In this document: positions 44,533-53,124 of the stretch, in pieces
Position numbering within the stretch: position 1 is the first letter of the stretch
Layout of the letters: the number at the start of each line of letters is the position of its first letter
Assembly (NCBI GenBank): GCA_963708905.1
Contig: CAVPUV010000073.1
Location: forward strand, 10,026 to 74,025
DNA from: SHZL01 sp963708905
GTDB lineage: Bacteria; Pseudomonadota; Gammaproteobacteria; Xanthomonadales; SZUA-36
Direction of reading: 5' to 3'
Length of the DNA: 64,000 nucleotides
The notes under the pieces: generated by a model
Database searches by the model: none
The model's input: only the letters and a program-made list of their open reading frames with translations
Told to the model about the DNA's origin: nothing
Made by a program: the position numbers and the translations under genes

Positions 44533-45617
44533 AATCCCTGCAGCGCATTCTGGCCATCGTCATCAAGGAGCTGCGGCAACTGCGCCGGGACCGCATCACT
44601 TTTGGCATGATCGTCGGCTTCCCGCTGGCGCAACTGCTGCTGTTCGGTTATGCCATCAACATGGATCCGCGTCATCTCGATGCTGCGGTCGCCGACCTCG
44701 CCAGTACCTCCGCCTCGCGCCAGTTCGTGCTGGACATCGCCCACTCGCAAATCCTGAACATCAAGGCACAGGCGGGCAGCGCGGAAGAAATCGAGGCGCT
44801 GATGCGCGCCGGCCAGGTCAGCGTCGGCATCTTCATTCCACCCGATTACGAGCGCCGGATGCAACAACCGCACCGATCCGCGGTACAGTTGATGATCGAC
44901 GGTTCAGACCCGATCGTGCAGGGGGCCGTGGCACGACTGGCGCAGCCGGGACGGGTTTCCCCTTATAACGACCAGCCGCCAAGGGTGGAAATCAGAACCT
45001 TCTACAACCCGGAACGGCGCTCGCCGGTGAATGTCGTGCCCGGGCTGATCGGCATCATCCTGACCATGACCATGACGTTGTTCACCGCCATAGCCATCGT
45101 GCGCGAACGCGAACGGGGCAACCTGGAATTACTGATTACCACACCGGTCAGGACTTCCGAACTGATGCTGGCAAAGATTCTGCCCTATGTGCTGATCGGC
45201 CTGATCCAGGTCAGCGTGGTGCTGGCCATCGGTTACCTGCTGTTCACCGTTCCGCTACGCGGCACATTGCTGGACACCTACGCCGTGTCGCTGGTGTTCA
45301 TCATCGCCAACCTGGCGCTGGGCCTGATGATTTCCACCATTGCCCGCAGCCAGTTCCAGGCCATGCAACTGACCATCTTCCTCTTGATGCCGTCCATCCT
45401 TCTGTCCGGATTCGTTTTCCCTTTCGCCGGCATGCCCCGGCCGGCGCAAATGATCGCCGAGTTGCTGCCCATGACCCACTTCATGCGGCTGATTCGCGGC
45501 ATCATGTTACGTGGCGCCGGCCTGGAAGAATTACTGCACGAACTGCTGATCCTGGTGGCGTTCATTGTCGTCGCCATGACCTTCGCCATTTTGCGTTTTA
45601 CCAAGCGTCTGGATTGA
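44529..45617 (+). CDS. ABC-2 type exporter permease (YbhR/YbhS-like)
   Basis: 362 aa: N-terminal helix, large extracytoplasmic domain (about 45-165), then five helices including LIGIILTMTMTLFTAIAIVRERERGNLELLITTPV (family motif ERERGNLE) and SILLSGFVFPFAGMP. Only one permease gene is present, so it likely homodimerises. Its stop is 2 bp before a MITE. Confidence 0.93.
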   Translation: MKSLQRILAIVIKELRQLRRDRITFGMIVGFPLAQLLLFGYAINMDPRHLDAAVADLASTSASRQFVLDIAHSQILNIKAQAGSAEEIEALMRAGQVSVGIFIPPDYERRMQQPHRSAVQLMIDGSDPIVQGAVARLAQPGRVSPYNDQPPRVEIRTFYNPERRSPVNVVPGLIGIILTMTMTLFTAIAIVRERERGNLELLITTPVRTSELMLAKILPYVLIGLIQVSVVLAIGYLLFTVPLRGTLLDTYAVSLVFIIANLALGLMISTIARSQFQAMQLTIFLLMPSILLSGFVFPFAGMPRPAQMIAELLPMTHFMRLIRGIMLRGAGLEELLHELLILVAFIVVAMTFAILRFTKRLD

Positions 45618-45619
45618 CA

Positions 45620-45774
45620 TAGTGTTTGTCCATAAACGGGCATCCCAGCCCGTTATGGATTCGCTACGCAAAAACGTGGTTTTGCTGCGCTCACATTTTC
45701 AATGACTTACGTCATCGAAAATGGCGGCACATCCGTGTGCCGCGTTGGCATGTGGCGTTTATGGACGGGCACTA
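45620..45774. mobile_element. MITE, TAGTG..GTCCATAAAC family (right copy)
   Basis: 155 bp, inverted relative to 41700-41854 with only a few mismatches. Ends TAGTGTTTGTCCATAAACG and CGTTTATGGACGGGCACTA. Placed 2 bp after the ABC permease stop. Confidence 0.88.
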
Positions 45775-45778
45775 ACAT

Positions 45779-45862
45779 AGGAAAGCTCTGAATAATGCAT
45801 CCATGCATTACCACAGCACATCCCTGTGCCACGTAAACTCTGAATTAATCAGTGTTTCCCCG
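45779..45862. mobile_element. MITE-like element, GGAAGCTCTGAAT family (copy 2, short)
   Basis: About 84 bp: GGAAAGCTCTGAATAATGC at the left, AATTAATCAGTGTTTCC at the right, core hairpins ATGCATCCATGCAT and GGCACATCCCTGTGCC-like (GCACATCCCTGTGC). It lies 4 bp after the neighbouring MITE and contains the znuB-like stop codon (45845-45847). Confidence 0.75.
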
Positions 45863-46630
45863 GGGAGCCGCCACCGTTCTCCTGCCGATCCACGTTCCGG
45901 CAACGACCGCCACCAGGGCCATGGCCCAGACAATGACCGCCCCGGTGGGGAAATCCAGCAGGGCCGAGGCGATGATGCCGGCCAGATAAGATACCGCGCC
46001 AATGGCGTATCCCGCCCACAGGCGGGCGGCGCCGTGCAGCCGGCGTGTGGCCAGCGCCGGCAGGATCAGGCTGGCGAACACCAGGTACACGCCCACGACC
46101 TGCACCGATGCGGTGACCACGAAAGCAAACGTAACGTAGAAACCAATATGACCCAGTTTTTCCCCCACCTTGAACCAGATGGTCAACAGAACCGCATAGA
46201 GAACGCCGATAACACCCAACATGTTCCAGGTAGTCCACAGGATCTGGCCCACCAGCAGATCCTTGAGGTGCTCACCACCGTGCGGATTTCCCGCCAACAG
46301 CAGGATACTGCCGGTGGCCGCCAACACGAACAGCGTTCCGATCAGTGCCTCCTGGGTTTGCGGCCAGCGCTTCTCGCTCCAGTTCAACCCGGCCGCAGCG
46401 ACAAGGGCGGCGCTCACTGCGGCGACTTGCACCAGCAGCGGGCTTTCGTCCCAGCCGAACGCGCTTGAGGCAATCACGCCGAGGCCGGCGACCTGGGCGA
46501 TGGCGAGGTCGATAAAAATAATACCGCGCTTGAGCACCACCTGGCCCAGCGGCACGTGCGTGCTGAGCACCAGAAGACCAGCAACCAGCGCCGGTCCCAC
46601 AATTGTCCATTCCACCGCTTCCCAACTCAT
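45845..46630 (-). CDS. Zinc/manganese-type ABC transporter permease (ZnuB-like)
   Basis: ABC-3 family permease, about 8 helices. I start at MSWEAVEWTIVGPALVAG (46630, 261 aa); a further ATG at 46651 lies in MITE sequence. Motifs HVPLGQVVLKRGIIFIDLAIAQVAGLG and SLILPALATRRL are typical. The last few codons (about RGNTD) come from the MITE at 45779-45862. Immediately downstream of the binding-protein gene; no ATPase gene is present nearby. Confidence 0.88.
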   Translation of the reverse strand: MSWEAVEWTIVGPALVAGLLVLSTHVPLGQVVLKRGIIFIDLAIAQVAGLGVIASSAFGWDESPLLVQVAAVSAALVAAAGLNWSEKRWPQTQEALIGTLFVLAATGSILLLAGNPHGGEHLKDLLVGQILWTTWNMLGVIGVLYAVLLTIWFKVGEKLGHIGFYVTFAFVVTASVQVVGVYLVFASLILPALATRRLHGAARLWAGYAIGAVSYLAGIIASALLDFPTGAVIVWAMALVAVVAGTWIGRRTVAAPRGNTD

Positions 46631-47718
46631 GGACGTGCGCCAAACCCGCATGTTGCACCAGTACTCGTAGCGAGACGGTTCAGGGGTGCGTCATGGCTGG
46701 CTTTTGCGACCGAGGAGCGCGCAGGCATAGTCGACACTATGTCGAGCACTCCGACCGAGCGAAAGCCAGACAGGGCGTGCTCCTGGGCCGTCGCAGTAGA
46801 GGACTGGTGCAACATGCGGGTTAAAAGGCGTTGCAGGATATCATCGAACAGACTGAACAAATCCTCGGCCTGCGGCGAACCGCCGACGGTCATCGGTACC
46901 ATCACGGCCGGAATGCCGGTCTTCTGGGACAGCCATTCCGAGGCCTGGGCGCCTTGATAGGATTCGCGGATGATGAAATCCGCGCCGCTGCCACCTTCAC
47001 CCAGCATGTCCAGCAACTCCGCCAGGTGTGCGCTGGTGGGTGGAATTCCCGGCAGCGGTTCCAGTGTGGCCAGTTCATTCAGACCCAGCCAGTCCTCGAG
47101 ATAGACAAAAGCCTTGTGGTGCGCCACCAGCCGCTTGCCGCGTAATGGCGCGGCCATGGCTTCCCAGCGCTTGATTGCGGCATCCCAGCGACCGAGGAAA
47201 TCCTGCAAGCCGGCCCGGTAATCAGCCGCATGCTGCGGATCCACTGTCGCCAGGCGCTCGCCCAACACTTTGGCGACCAGTGCGATATTGTGCGGATTGA
47301 CCTGGATGTGCGGATTGCCCTGGGCGTGGACATCGCCCTGGGCGCGGTCGACGCGGTCCGGGACGTCCAGTTTGGGCACATAATTGCTGGCCTCGATGAA
47401 ACCATCCTTGCCGGGTAATACCGCCGGGTTATTCGCCTTGCCCAGCAGCATCGGCAGCCAGCCAATCTCGAGCTGCGCGCCGGTGCAGATCACGAGATCC
47501 GCCTTGCGCACACGCGCTATCAGGCTGGGCCGAGCTTCGATGAAATGCGGATCCTGCAGTCCCTGGGTGGCGCTCTCGGCGCTGACCCACTCGCCTCCCA
47601 GCTCCTTTGCCAGTGCTGCCCATTCAGGCTCACAGGCGAATACTTGCAGCGCCGCCTGCGCCGGCAGGGAAAGCTGCAGTCCGGCGATAAGCGCAACGGT
47701 GATGAACATACGTCTCAT
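46627..47718 (-). CDS. Zinc/manganese-type ABC substrate-binding protein (ZnuA-like) with MITE-derived tail
   Basis: Periplasmic cluster A-I metal-binding protein. Signal peptide VALIAGLQLSLPAQA; metal ligand regions GNPHIQVNPHNIAL, KRLVAHHKAFVYLEDWLGL, GIPPTSAHLAELLDML and FIIRESYQ. No His-rich loop. The family-like part ends near DILQRLL (about residue 298); the remaining about 65 residues are encoded by an inserted element. 363 aa in total. Confidence 0.86.
   Translation of the reverse strand: MRRMFITVALIAGLQLSLPAQAALQVFACEPEWAALAKELGGEWVSAESATQGLQDPHFIEARPSLIARVRKADLVICTGAQLEIGWLPMLLGKANNPAVLPGKDGFIEASNYVPKLDVPDRVDRAQGDVHAQGNPHIQVNPHNIALVAKVLGERLATVDPQHAADYRAGLQDFLGRWDAAIKRWEAMAAPLRGKRLVAHHKAFVYLEDWLGLNELATLEPLPGIPPTSAHLAELLDMLGEGGSGADFIIRESYQGAQASEWLSQKTGIPAVMVPMTVGGSPQAEDLFSLFDDILQRLLTRMLHQSSTATAQEHALSGFRSVGVLDIVSTMPARSSVAKASHDAPLNRLATSTGATCGFGARP
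46643..46822. mobile_element. MITE-like element with AACCCGCATGTTGCACCAGT ends, inside the znuA-like 3' end
   Basis: About 180 bp. Both ends carry AACCCGCATGTTGCACCAGT in inverted orientation (identical over 20 bp). Internal palindrome around GGCATAGTCGACACTATGTC and inverted GGCTTTTGCGACCGA / CCGAGCGAAAGCC. It lies between the natural end of the binding-protein gene and the permease start. Confidence 0.85.
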
Positions 47719-47732
47719 GTTTTTCTCCCGGC

Positions 47733-49145
47733 TCAGAAGCTGTGGGCGCCATGGGCGCCGATGCTGTGTATATATTGCAGTGCGAACTGCGCGTCGTCAT
47801 CGGCGCCCGCATCGTCCAGGTTGTATTGGAAACGCAGACGGCTGAATTCGCTGTTGGACCAGTCGACCATCACACTGTAACGCTGCGGGTCATTCCCCGT
47901 TGGCTGCAGAGCCGTATCCGTAAACCCCGGCCCGGGGGTGTCGCTGGAAAGATGGTCGAAGCGCGCGCCGAACCGCCAGCGGGGAAAGGGCTGAAAGACC
48001 GCCTGGGCGTACCAGCCCTGCTGTTCGTTGTTCCACGGCAATACCGGGCCATCCGGCAAGGCGTATGCGCCGTCTTCATCCCGCCACAGGTATTCGGCCT
48101 GGAACTTGAAATTGCGCTGCCGTGAGTTACCGTTGGGCGCCCACTTCCAGACGAAATCGGCGATCACGAGGTCGCTGTCACCGCTAAAAAGCAGCGCTGC
48201 ATCCTCGCCGCCTGAAGCGCGCTCCCGGCTGTCGCTGGCCAGCCAGGACAGGCCGGCCAGCCAGCTATGGCTGATACCGACGTCAGCGCCGGTTTTGATG
48301 GAAGCGCTGTGGCTGCCGATACCGGAGTGTGCCGCGCCACCTGCCGGGTAGCGATCGCCACGCAGGACTTCCGCGCCCAGCTCGAGGTAGAAATCCGTCG
48401 GCGCCTGCCAGCGGAATTGCAGCCCATCATCAATATACTGGCTGCCCAAAAAAGCCTGATAGACCAGCGCCTGGTCGGCAAAATCCCAGCTATGGGAGTG
48501 CTTGTCGTTAAGGTAGCCGATGTTGGAGAAAAATCGGCCCATACGGACGGACAGGCCGGCAGGCAGGCTGAGTGTCTCTACCCATGCCTCTTCGATTTCG
48601 ATCGCCGTTTCGCTGTCCTCGATCACGAGGGGCACGGTCAGCCAGGCGGTGAACTTGTCATCGACGTTGGCCGAAATGTCGATTTCCGTCTCCGCCAGAG
48701 AAAGGCCTTCCGGCGCCAGTCCGGCCTCACCACCCAGCGGGAAACCCGCAATGACATAATCATCGGGACTCTGGTCATAAGACCAGGCCAGTCCCGTGAA
48801 AATCACCCCGATGGCGGGATTGAAGGAATTATCGGCTGCTACCGAAACGCCGGACGAGCTCGTGGCTGAAGCAACCTGGACCGCAACATTCTGACTGGCG
48901 CGGCGTGCTTCATCCTGCGCCAACCCGGCCTTGTTATTCGCCTCATCGGTGGATTGCTCCGCGGCATCCAACCGTCGCTCCAATTCCGCGATGCGGGCTT
49001 CGTACTCCGATTGCATGGCTTGGATTTCCTGGCGCAGCAATTGAATTTCGCCGGTACCCCCAGTTTCCGCTGCTGCCTGCGCGCATGGCACTTCTGTCAC
49101 CAGCAGCGTAAAAGTAAATATAATGAATGCAGAACTTGTTCGCAT
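47733..49145 (-). CDS. Outer-membrane porin-like protein associated with metal uptake
   Basis: 470 aa: signal peptide ending QA, a coiled coil about residues 33-85 (EIQLLRQEIQAMQSEYEARI), Ala/Ser linker, then a beta-barrel-like remainder with alternating aromatic strands (e.g. WRFGARFDHLSSD, YSVMVDWSNSEFSRLRFQYN) and a terminal Phe (HSIGAHGAHSF), typical of outer-membrane insertion. Precedes the metal-binding protein gene by 14 bp, so a metal-uptake porin is likely. Not assigned to a named family. Confidence 0.75.
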   Translation of the reverse strand: MRTSSAFIIFTFTLLVTEVPCAQAAAETGGTGEIQLLRQEIQAMQSEYEARIAELERRLDAAEQSTDEANNKAGLAQDEARRASQNVAVQVASATSSSGVSVAADNSFNPAIGVIFTGLAWSYDQSPDDYVIAGFPLGGEAGLAPEGLSLAETEIDISANVDDKFTAWLTVPLVIEDSETAIEIEEAWVETLSLPAGLSVRMGRFFSNIGYLNDKHSHSWDFADQALVYQAFLGSQYIDDGLQFRWQAPTDFYLELGAEVLRGDRYPAGGAAHSGIGSHSASIKTGADVGISHSWLAGLSWLASDSRERASGGEDAALLFSGDSDLVIADFVWKWAPNGNSRQRNFKFQAEYLWRDEDGAYALPDGPVLPWNNEQQGWYAQAVFQPFPRWRFGARFDHLSSDTPGPGFTDTALQPTGNDPQRYSVMVDWSNSEFSRLRFQYNLDDAGADDDAQFALQYIHSIGAHGAHSF

Positions 49146-49177
49146 TTGTCGTCTCCTCGAATGACCTCAAGATGAAC

Positions 49178-49249
49178 GGGGTCAGAGTAAAAACTCTCTC
49201 GGAGCAGTTGTATACCTGATGTCGCGTCCAGAGTTTTTACTCTGACCCC
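49178..49249. repeat. 72-bp inverted-repeat element with GGGGTCAGAGTAAAAACTCT ends
   Basis: Perfect 20-bp inverted ends: GGGGTCAGAGTAAAAACTCT and AGAGTTTTTACTCTGACCCC, with a 32-bp core. Lies 32 bp upstream of the porin-like gene. A diverged copy is at 49574-49644, so the two flank the small DUF2946-like gene. Confidence 0.85.
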
Positions 49250-49270
49250 AAGACCCCGGTGGTTCGCGGT

Positions 49271-49552
49271 TCAGAGCAGGACGGGAGGCGCTCTCGGCTG
49301 GTAGTCAGTGGAAGCAGGTTCGGCAAAGAGAGGAATCTTTGGCGGCTGAAGCAGCACCCCGGCGAGCCGTTCCACGATCACGGGTGCAAAGACGGGCAGC
49401 GGTCCGGCCGAGGTTTGCGCCTGGCAGACACACCATTCGCAATTGCTGATGTTGGTATTGAGATGCGTCGTGACGTGGGCAGCGAAGACCACCTGACTGG
49501 CCGCCAGCAGGGTGGCAAGCAATACCATACGGATGGATGCGGGGATGCGCAT
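49271..49552 (-). CDS. Small exported DUF2946-like protein
   Basis: 93 aa from MRIPASIRM (49552); an upstream in-frame extension runs into repeat DNA. Signal peptide VLLATLLAASQVVFA; a Cys pair in SNCEWCVCQAQ; Pro-rich end (YQPRAPPVL). This layout (export signal, metal-like Cys/His, terminal R-PP) is that of DUF2946 proteins, often near metal transport genes, which fits its position beside the metal-uptake genes. Confidence 0.6.
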   Translation of the reverse strand: MRIPASIRMVLLATLLAASQVVFAAHVTTHLNTNISNCEWCVCQAQTSAGPLPVFAPVIVERLAGVLLQPPKIPLFAEPASTDYQPRAPPVLL

Positions 49553-49573
49553 GAGTCCATGATAGCCTTGAAC

Positions 49574-49644
49574 AGAGTCAGAGTAAAAACTCTCGACGGG
49601 ACACCTCCTGTCCAAAGCTCCAGGGGAGTTTTTATTCTGACCCC
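49574..49644. repeat. Diverged copy of the GGGGTCAGAGTAAAAACTCT element
   Basis: AGAGTCAGAGTAAAAACTCT at the left, GGAGTTTTTATTCTGACCCC at the right, about 71 bp. Different core from the 49178 copy. Confidence 0.7.
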
Positions 49645-49770
49645 CGCAGTTGCGGTCCCCGCTACCGGCCCGGAGTCAATTTGTTGAGCCTGCACGGTAG
49701 CCAGCAGCTACAATATGTGGTTTGATGCCCCTTAGTGAAAGCTCTGAATAACTTGCCCGGGAAACCAACG

Positions 49771-51372
49771 ATGTCCGAACGCGAAATCATGCAATACGAT
49801 GTCATCGTGGTGGGTGCCGGTCCGGCGGGACTGGCCTGCGCGATACGTCTGAAACAATTCCAGCCCGAACTGATGGTGGCCGTGATCGAAAAGGCGGCCG
49901 AGGTGGGCGCACACATTCTTTCCGGCGCCGTGATCGAGCCGCAGCCGCTGGATGAACTTCTGCCTGGTTGGCGTGACCAGCCGCCCCCCATCTGCGTGCC
50001 AGTACAAAAGGACGAATTGTGGTACCTCACCCCGACCGGGCGCCTGCGGTTTCCCACCCCGCCGCAACAGAAGAATCACGGTAATTTCATCGTCTCCCTG
50101 GGCGCCCTGTGCGCCTGGCTGGCCCCGCAAGCCGAAGCACTGGGCGTGGATATTTTCCCAGGCTATGCCGCAGCGGCCATTCGCTATACGGATGAAGGCG
50201 CCGTCGGTGGTGTGATCATCGGTGACATGGGTGTTGATCGCGCGGGTAATCCCAAGGATAACTATATGCAGGGCATCGAAATCCATGCCCCGATTACGGT
50301 ACTTGCGGAAGGCTGTCGCGGCCACCTGAGCAAGCAATTGATCCACACGTTCGACCTCGCCAGGAACTCCGGCCCGCAGACCTATGGCATCGGCATGAAG
50401 GAACTGTGGCGGGTGCAGCCCGGAAAATCCTCGCCCGGCCTGGTGCAGCACACCCTGGGATGGCCGCTGGACCCGAAGATTTACGGCGGCAGTTTCATTT
50501 ACCACCTGGACAAGGACCGTATCGCGCTCGGTTTCGTCACCGGCCTGGATTATGCCGACGCGGAATTTTCCCCTTTCGAAGCCTTTCAGCAGATGAAACA
50601 TCATCCGATGATTCGCGGCCTCATTGAAGGGGGTGAAATCCTGTCCGCCGGCGCCCGCGCCATCGTGGAAGGCGGTTACCAGGCGTTGCCGCAAACCGAG
50701 ATGCCAGGCGCCATCCTGATTGGCGATGCCGCCGGACTGCTGAACGTACCCAAAGTCAAAGGCGTGCATCAGGCCCTGCGTTCCGGCATGCTCGCAGCGG
50801 AACATCTGGTGCAAACATCCTCGCCTGCAGGCTTCGACGCCCGGCTGCGCGCTTCTGCCCTGGTTGCGGAACTGCACCGGGTGCGCAACATCCGCCCGGC
50901 GTTCTACAAGGGTCTGTGGCGAGGTTTTTTCACCGCGGCGATTGAGACCATCACCGGCGGCAAACTGCCACGAACCCTGGCGCTGCACGCCGACGATAAA
51001 GCCCTGCACCAGATCGATGATTACAACCCACCCGAGCGGCACTGGGTGAAACGCGAACTGCCGCCGCGCGACCGGCTGGCCTCGGTGTATTTTGCCGCCA
51101 CGGCACATGACGAGGACCAGCCCGTACACTTGCAAATCACCCAGCCGGATATTTGCACCACGCGCTGCGGCCAGGAGTACGATCACCCCTGCACGCGATT
51201 TTGTCCCGCCAATGTCTATGAAATGGTCGAGGACGAAGGCAGCGGGAAGCGACTGCAGATCAACGCCGCCAATTGCGTGCATTGCAAGACCTGCGATATC
51301 AAGGATCCGTACCAGATCATCAATTGGGTCACGCCGGAAGGCGGCAGCGGTCCCAACTACCAAAACCTCTGA
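49771..51372 (+). CDS. Electron transfer flavoprotein-ubiquinone oxidoreductase
   Basis: Moves electrons from ETF to ubiquinone at the inner membrane. Start MSEREIMQYD (49771), 533 aa; the ORF is open upstream over a repeat end. FAD motif DVIVVGAGPAGLACAIRL; ubiquinone-binding part; C-terminal 4Fe-4S cluster with Cys in TTRCGQEYDHPCTRFCP and NCVHCKTCDIKDPYQII. Followed by etfB and etfA, so the full ETF chain is in one place. Confidence 0.95.
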   Translation: MSEREIMQYDVIVVGAGPAGLACAIRLKQFQPELMVAVIEKAAEVGAHILSGAVIEPQPLDELLPGWRDQPPPICVPVQKDELWYLTPTGRLRFPTPPQQKNHGNFIVSLGALCAWLAPQAEALGVDIFPGYAAAAIRYTDEGAVGGVIIGDMGVDRAGNPKDNYMQGIEIHAPITVLAEGCRGHLSKQLIHTFDLARNSGPQTYGIGMKELWRVQPGKSSPGLVQHTLGWPLDPKIYGGSFIYHLDKDRIALGFVTGLDYADAEFSPFEAFQQMKHHPMIRGLIEGGEILSAGARAIVEGGYQALPQTEMPGAILIGDAAGLLNVPKVKGVHQALRSGMLAAEHLVQTSSPAGFDARLRASALVAELHRVRNIRPAFYKGLWRGFFTAAIETITGGKLPRTLALHADDKALHQIDDYNPPERHWVKRELPPRDRLASVYFAATAHDEDQPVHLQITQPDICTTRCGQEYDHPCTRFCPANVYEMVEDEGSGKRLQINAANCVHCKTCDIKDPYQIINWVTPEGGSGPNYQNL

Positions 51373-51413
51373 AAAACGCTTTTTTATACAGGAATTAACC
51401 AGGAAATGATCCC

Positions 51414-52160
51414 ATGAAGATATTGGTTGGCATTAAGCGCGTGGTGGACTACAACGTGCGCGTGCGGGTTTTGCCCAATGGCAGCGGCATGGACACCGAA
51501 GGTGTCAAGATGAGCATCAATCCGTTTGACGAGATTGCGCTGGAAGAGGCGCTGCGGATCAAGGAGGCGGGCACGGCAACGGAAGTCATCGTGATTTCCT
51601 GCGGTGGCGATGAATGCCAGCAGCAGTTACGCACCGGCCTGGCCATGGGCGCCGATCGGGCGATCCAGATCAAAACCGGGGCCAGCCTGCAGCCACTCAG
51701 CATCGCCCGTGCCCTGTTGAAAGTCATTGAACGGGAGCAGCCGGGACTCGTTATCCTCGGCAAGCAGGCCATAGACGATGACAACAGCCAGACCGGCCAG
51801 ATGCTGGCGGCGTTGTGGAATCGCCCGCAGGCAACGTTTGCATCCAAAATGATTCTCCAGGGCGAGACCGCCACGGTGACACGCGAAATAGACACGGGGC
51901 TGGAAACCATTGAAGTCGATCTGCCCGCTGTGATCACGGTCGACCTGCGCCTCAACGAACCGCGTTTCGTCAAACTGCCGGACATCATGAAAGCCAAGCG
52001 CAAGCCGCTGGATGTCCTTTCTCTGGAGGAATTGGGTGTCGTGGTGGAAGGTAATCTTCAGGTCGTCAAATTTACCCCACCCCCACAACGGCAAAAAGGA
52101 ATCATGGTGGAAAACGCCGAACAACTGGTGCAGGAACTGAAGAAGCGGGGCTTGTTATGA
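51414..52160 (+). CDS. etfB: Electron transfer flavoprotein subunit beta
   Basis: 248 aa AMP-binding ETF subunit. Start MKILVGIKRVVDYNVRVRV; GADRAIQI; LGKQAIDDDNSQTGQMLAALW; and DLRLNEPRFVKLPDIMKAKRK are family blocks. The stop overlaps etfA by 4 bp (ATGA). Confidence 0.96.
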   Translation: MKILVGIKRVVDYNVRVRVLPNGSGMDTEGVKMSINPFDEIALEEALRIKEAGTATEVIVISCGGDECQQQLRTGLAMGADRAIQIKTGASLQPLSIARALLKVIEREQPGLVILGKQAIDDDNSQTGQMLAALWNRPQATFASKMILQGETATVTREIDTGLETIEVDLPAVITVDLRLNEPRFVKLPDIMKAKRKPLDVLSLEELGVVVEGNLQVVKFTPPPQRQKGIMVENAEQLVQELKKRGLL

Positions 52161-53095
52161 GCAGAATATTAGTCGTGGCCGAGCATGACGGCCAGTCATT
52201 GAACCTGAGCACGGCCAAATGCATGAGTTGTGCCCAGGCCATAGGCGGCGATATTGATATTGCCGTGCTGGGCCATCAGCTGGATGCCGTGACCGGCCAG
52301 GCGGCCGCCTTGAGCGGCCTTAGCCGCGTGATCGCCATCGATGCACCGCACCTGGCGCATCCATTGGCGGCCAACTGGGCAGCGGAAATCGCCAGTCTGG
52401 CTGCGGATTACAGTCACGTTCTGGGCCCATCGACCACCCTGGGCAAGGACCTGATGCCGCGTCTGGCTGCGCTTATTGGCGTCAACCAGCTCAGCGACGT
52501 GATGGAAGTACTGAGCGCGCAATCGTTCCGGCGGCCGATCTATGCCGGCAATGCCATTATTGACGTGAACACCGCCGCGGAAACGACGGTGGTCATGACC
52601 GTGCGCATCGCCAGCTGGCAACCGGTGGCGGAGGGTGGCAGCGCCGCGGTCGAACAACGTACTGCCGCAGGCAGCGCCGCCACTCACACGCGTTATGTCG
52701 GTCTTGCCGCGGAAGGCGGGGAGCGGCCCGATCTGCAAAGTGCGTCGAAAGTGGTCTCCGGCGGCCGGGCTCTGGGCAGTGCGGAAAATTTCGCCCTCAT
52801 TTATCGCCTGGCGGACAAGCTTGGAGCGGGGGTTGGCGCTTCCCGCGCCGCGGTCGATGCCGGTTATTGCCCCAACGACATGCAGGTCGGACAGACCGGC
52901 AAGATCATTGCACCGGACCTCTACCTCGCATTCGGCATTTCCGGCGCCATTCAACATATCACCGGCATCAAGGACGCCCGCACCATCGTAGCGGTGAACA
53001 AGGATGCCGAAGCGCCGATATTCGAAATCGCGGATATTGGCCTGGTGGGTGATCTGTTCACCATCATTCCGCAACTGGAACAGCTGCTCGGCTGA
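52157..53095 (+). CDS. etfA: Electron transfer flavoprotein subunit alpha
   Basis: 312 aa FAD-binding subunit. The FAD domain signature is seen at VVSGGRALGSAENF, LGAGVGASRAAVDAGYCPND, QVGQTGKIIAPDLYLAFGIS and GAIQHITGIKDARTIVAVNK. Forms the ETF heterodimer with EtfB, taking electrons from acyl-CoA dehydrogenases. Confidence 0.96.
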   Translation: MSRILVVAEHDGQSLNLSTAKCMSCAQAIGGDIDIAVLGHQLDAVTGQAAALSGLSRVIAIDAPHLAHPLAANWAAEIASLAADYSHVLGPSTTLGKDLMPRLAALIGVNQLSDVMEVLSAQSFRRPIYAGNAIIDVNTAAETTVVMTVRIASWQPVAEGGSAAVEQRTAAGSAATHTRYVGLAAEGGERPDLQSASKVVSGGRALGSAENFALIYRLADKLGAGVGASRAAVDAGYCPNDMQVGQTGKIIAPDLYLAFGISGAIQHITGIKDARTIVAVNKDAEAPIFEIADIGLVGDLFTIIPQLEQLLG

Positions 53096-53124
53096 GGAAA
53101 ACCCGACAGGAATACGATACGTCC

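Noticed and set aside
49146..49260. Zur operator upstream of the porin-like gene
   Set aside because: Palindromic sequence is present, but it is the end of the 72-bp repeat element and does not look like a Zur box.
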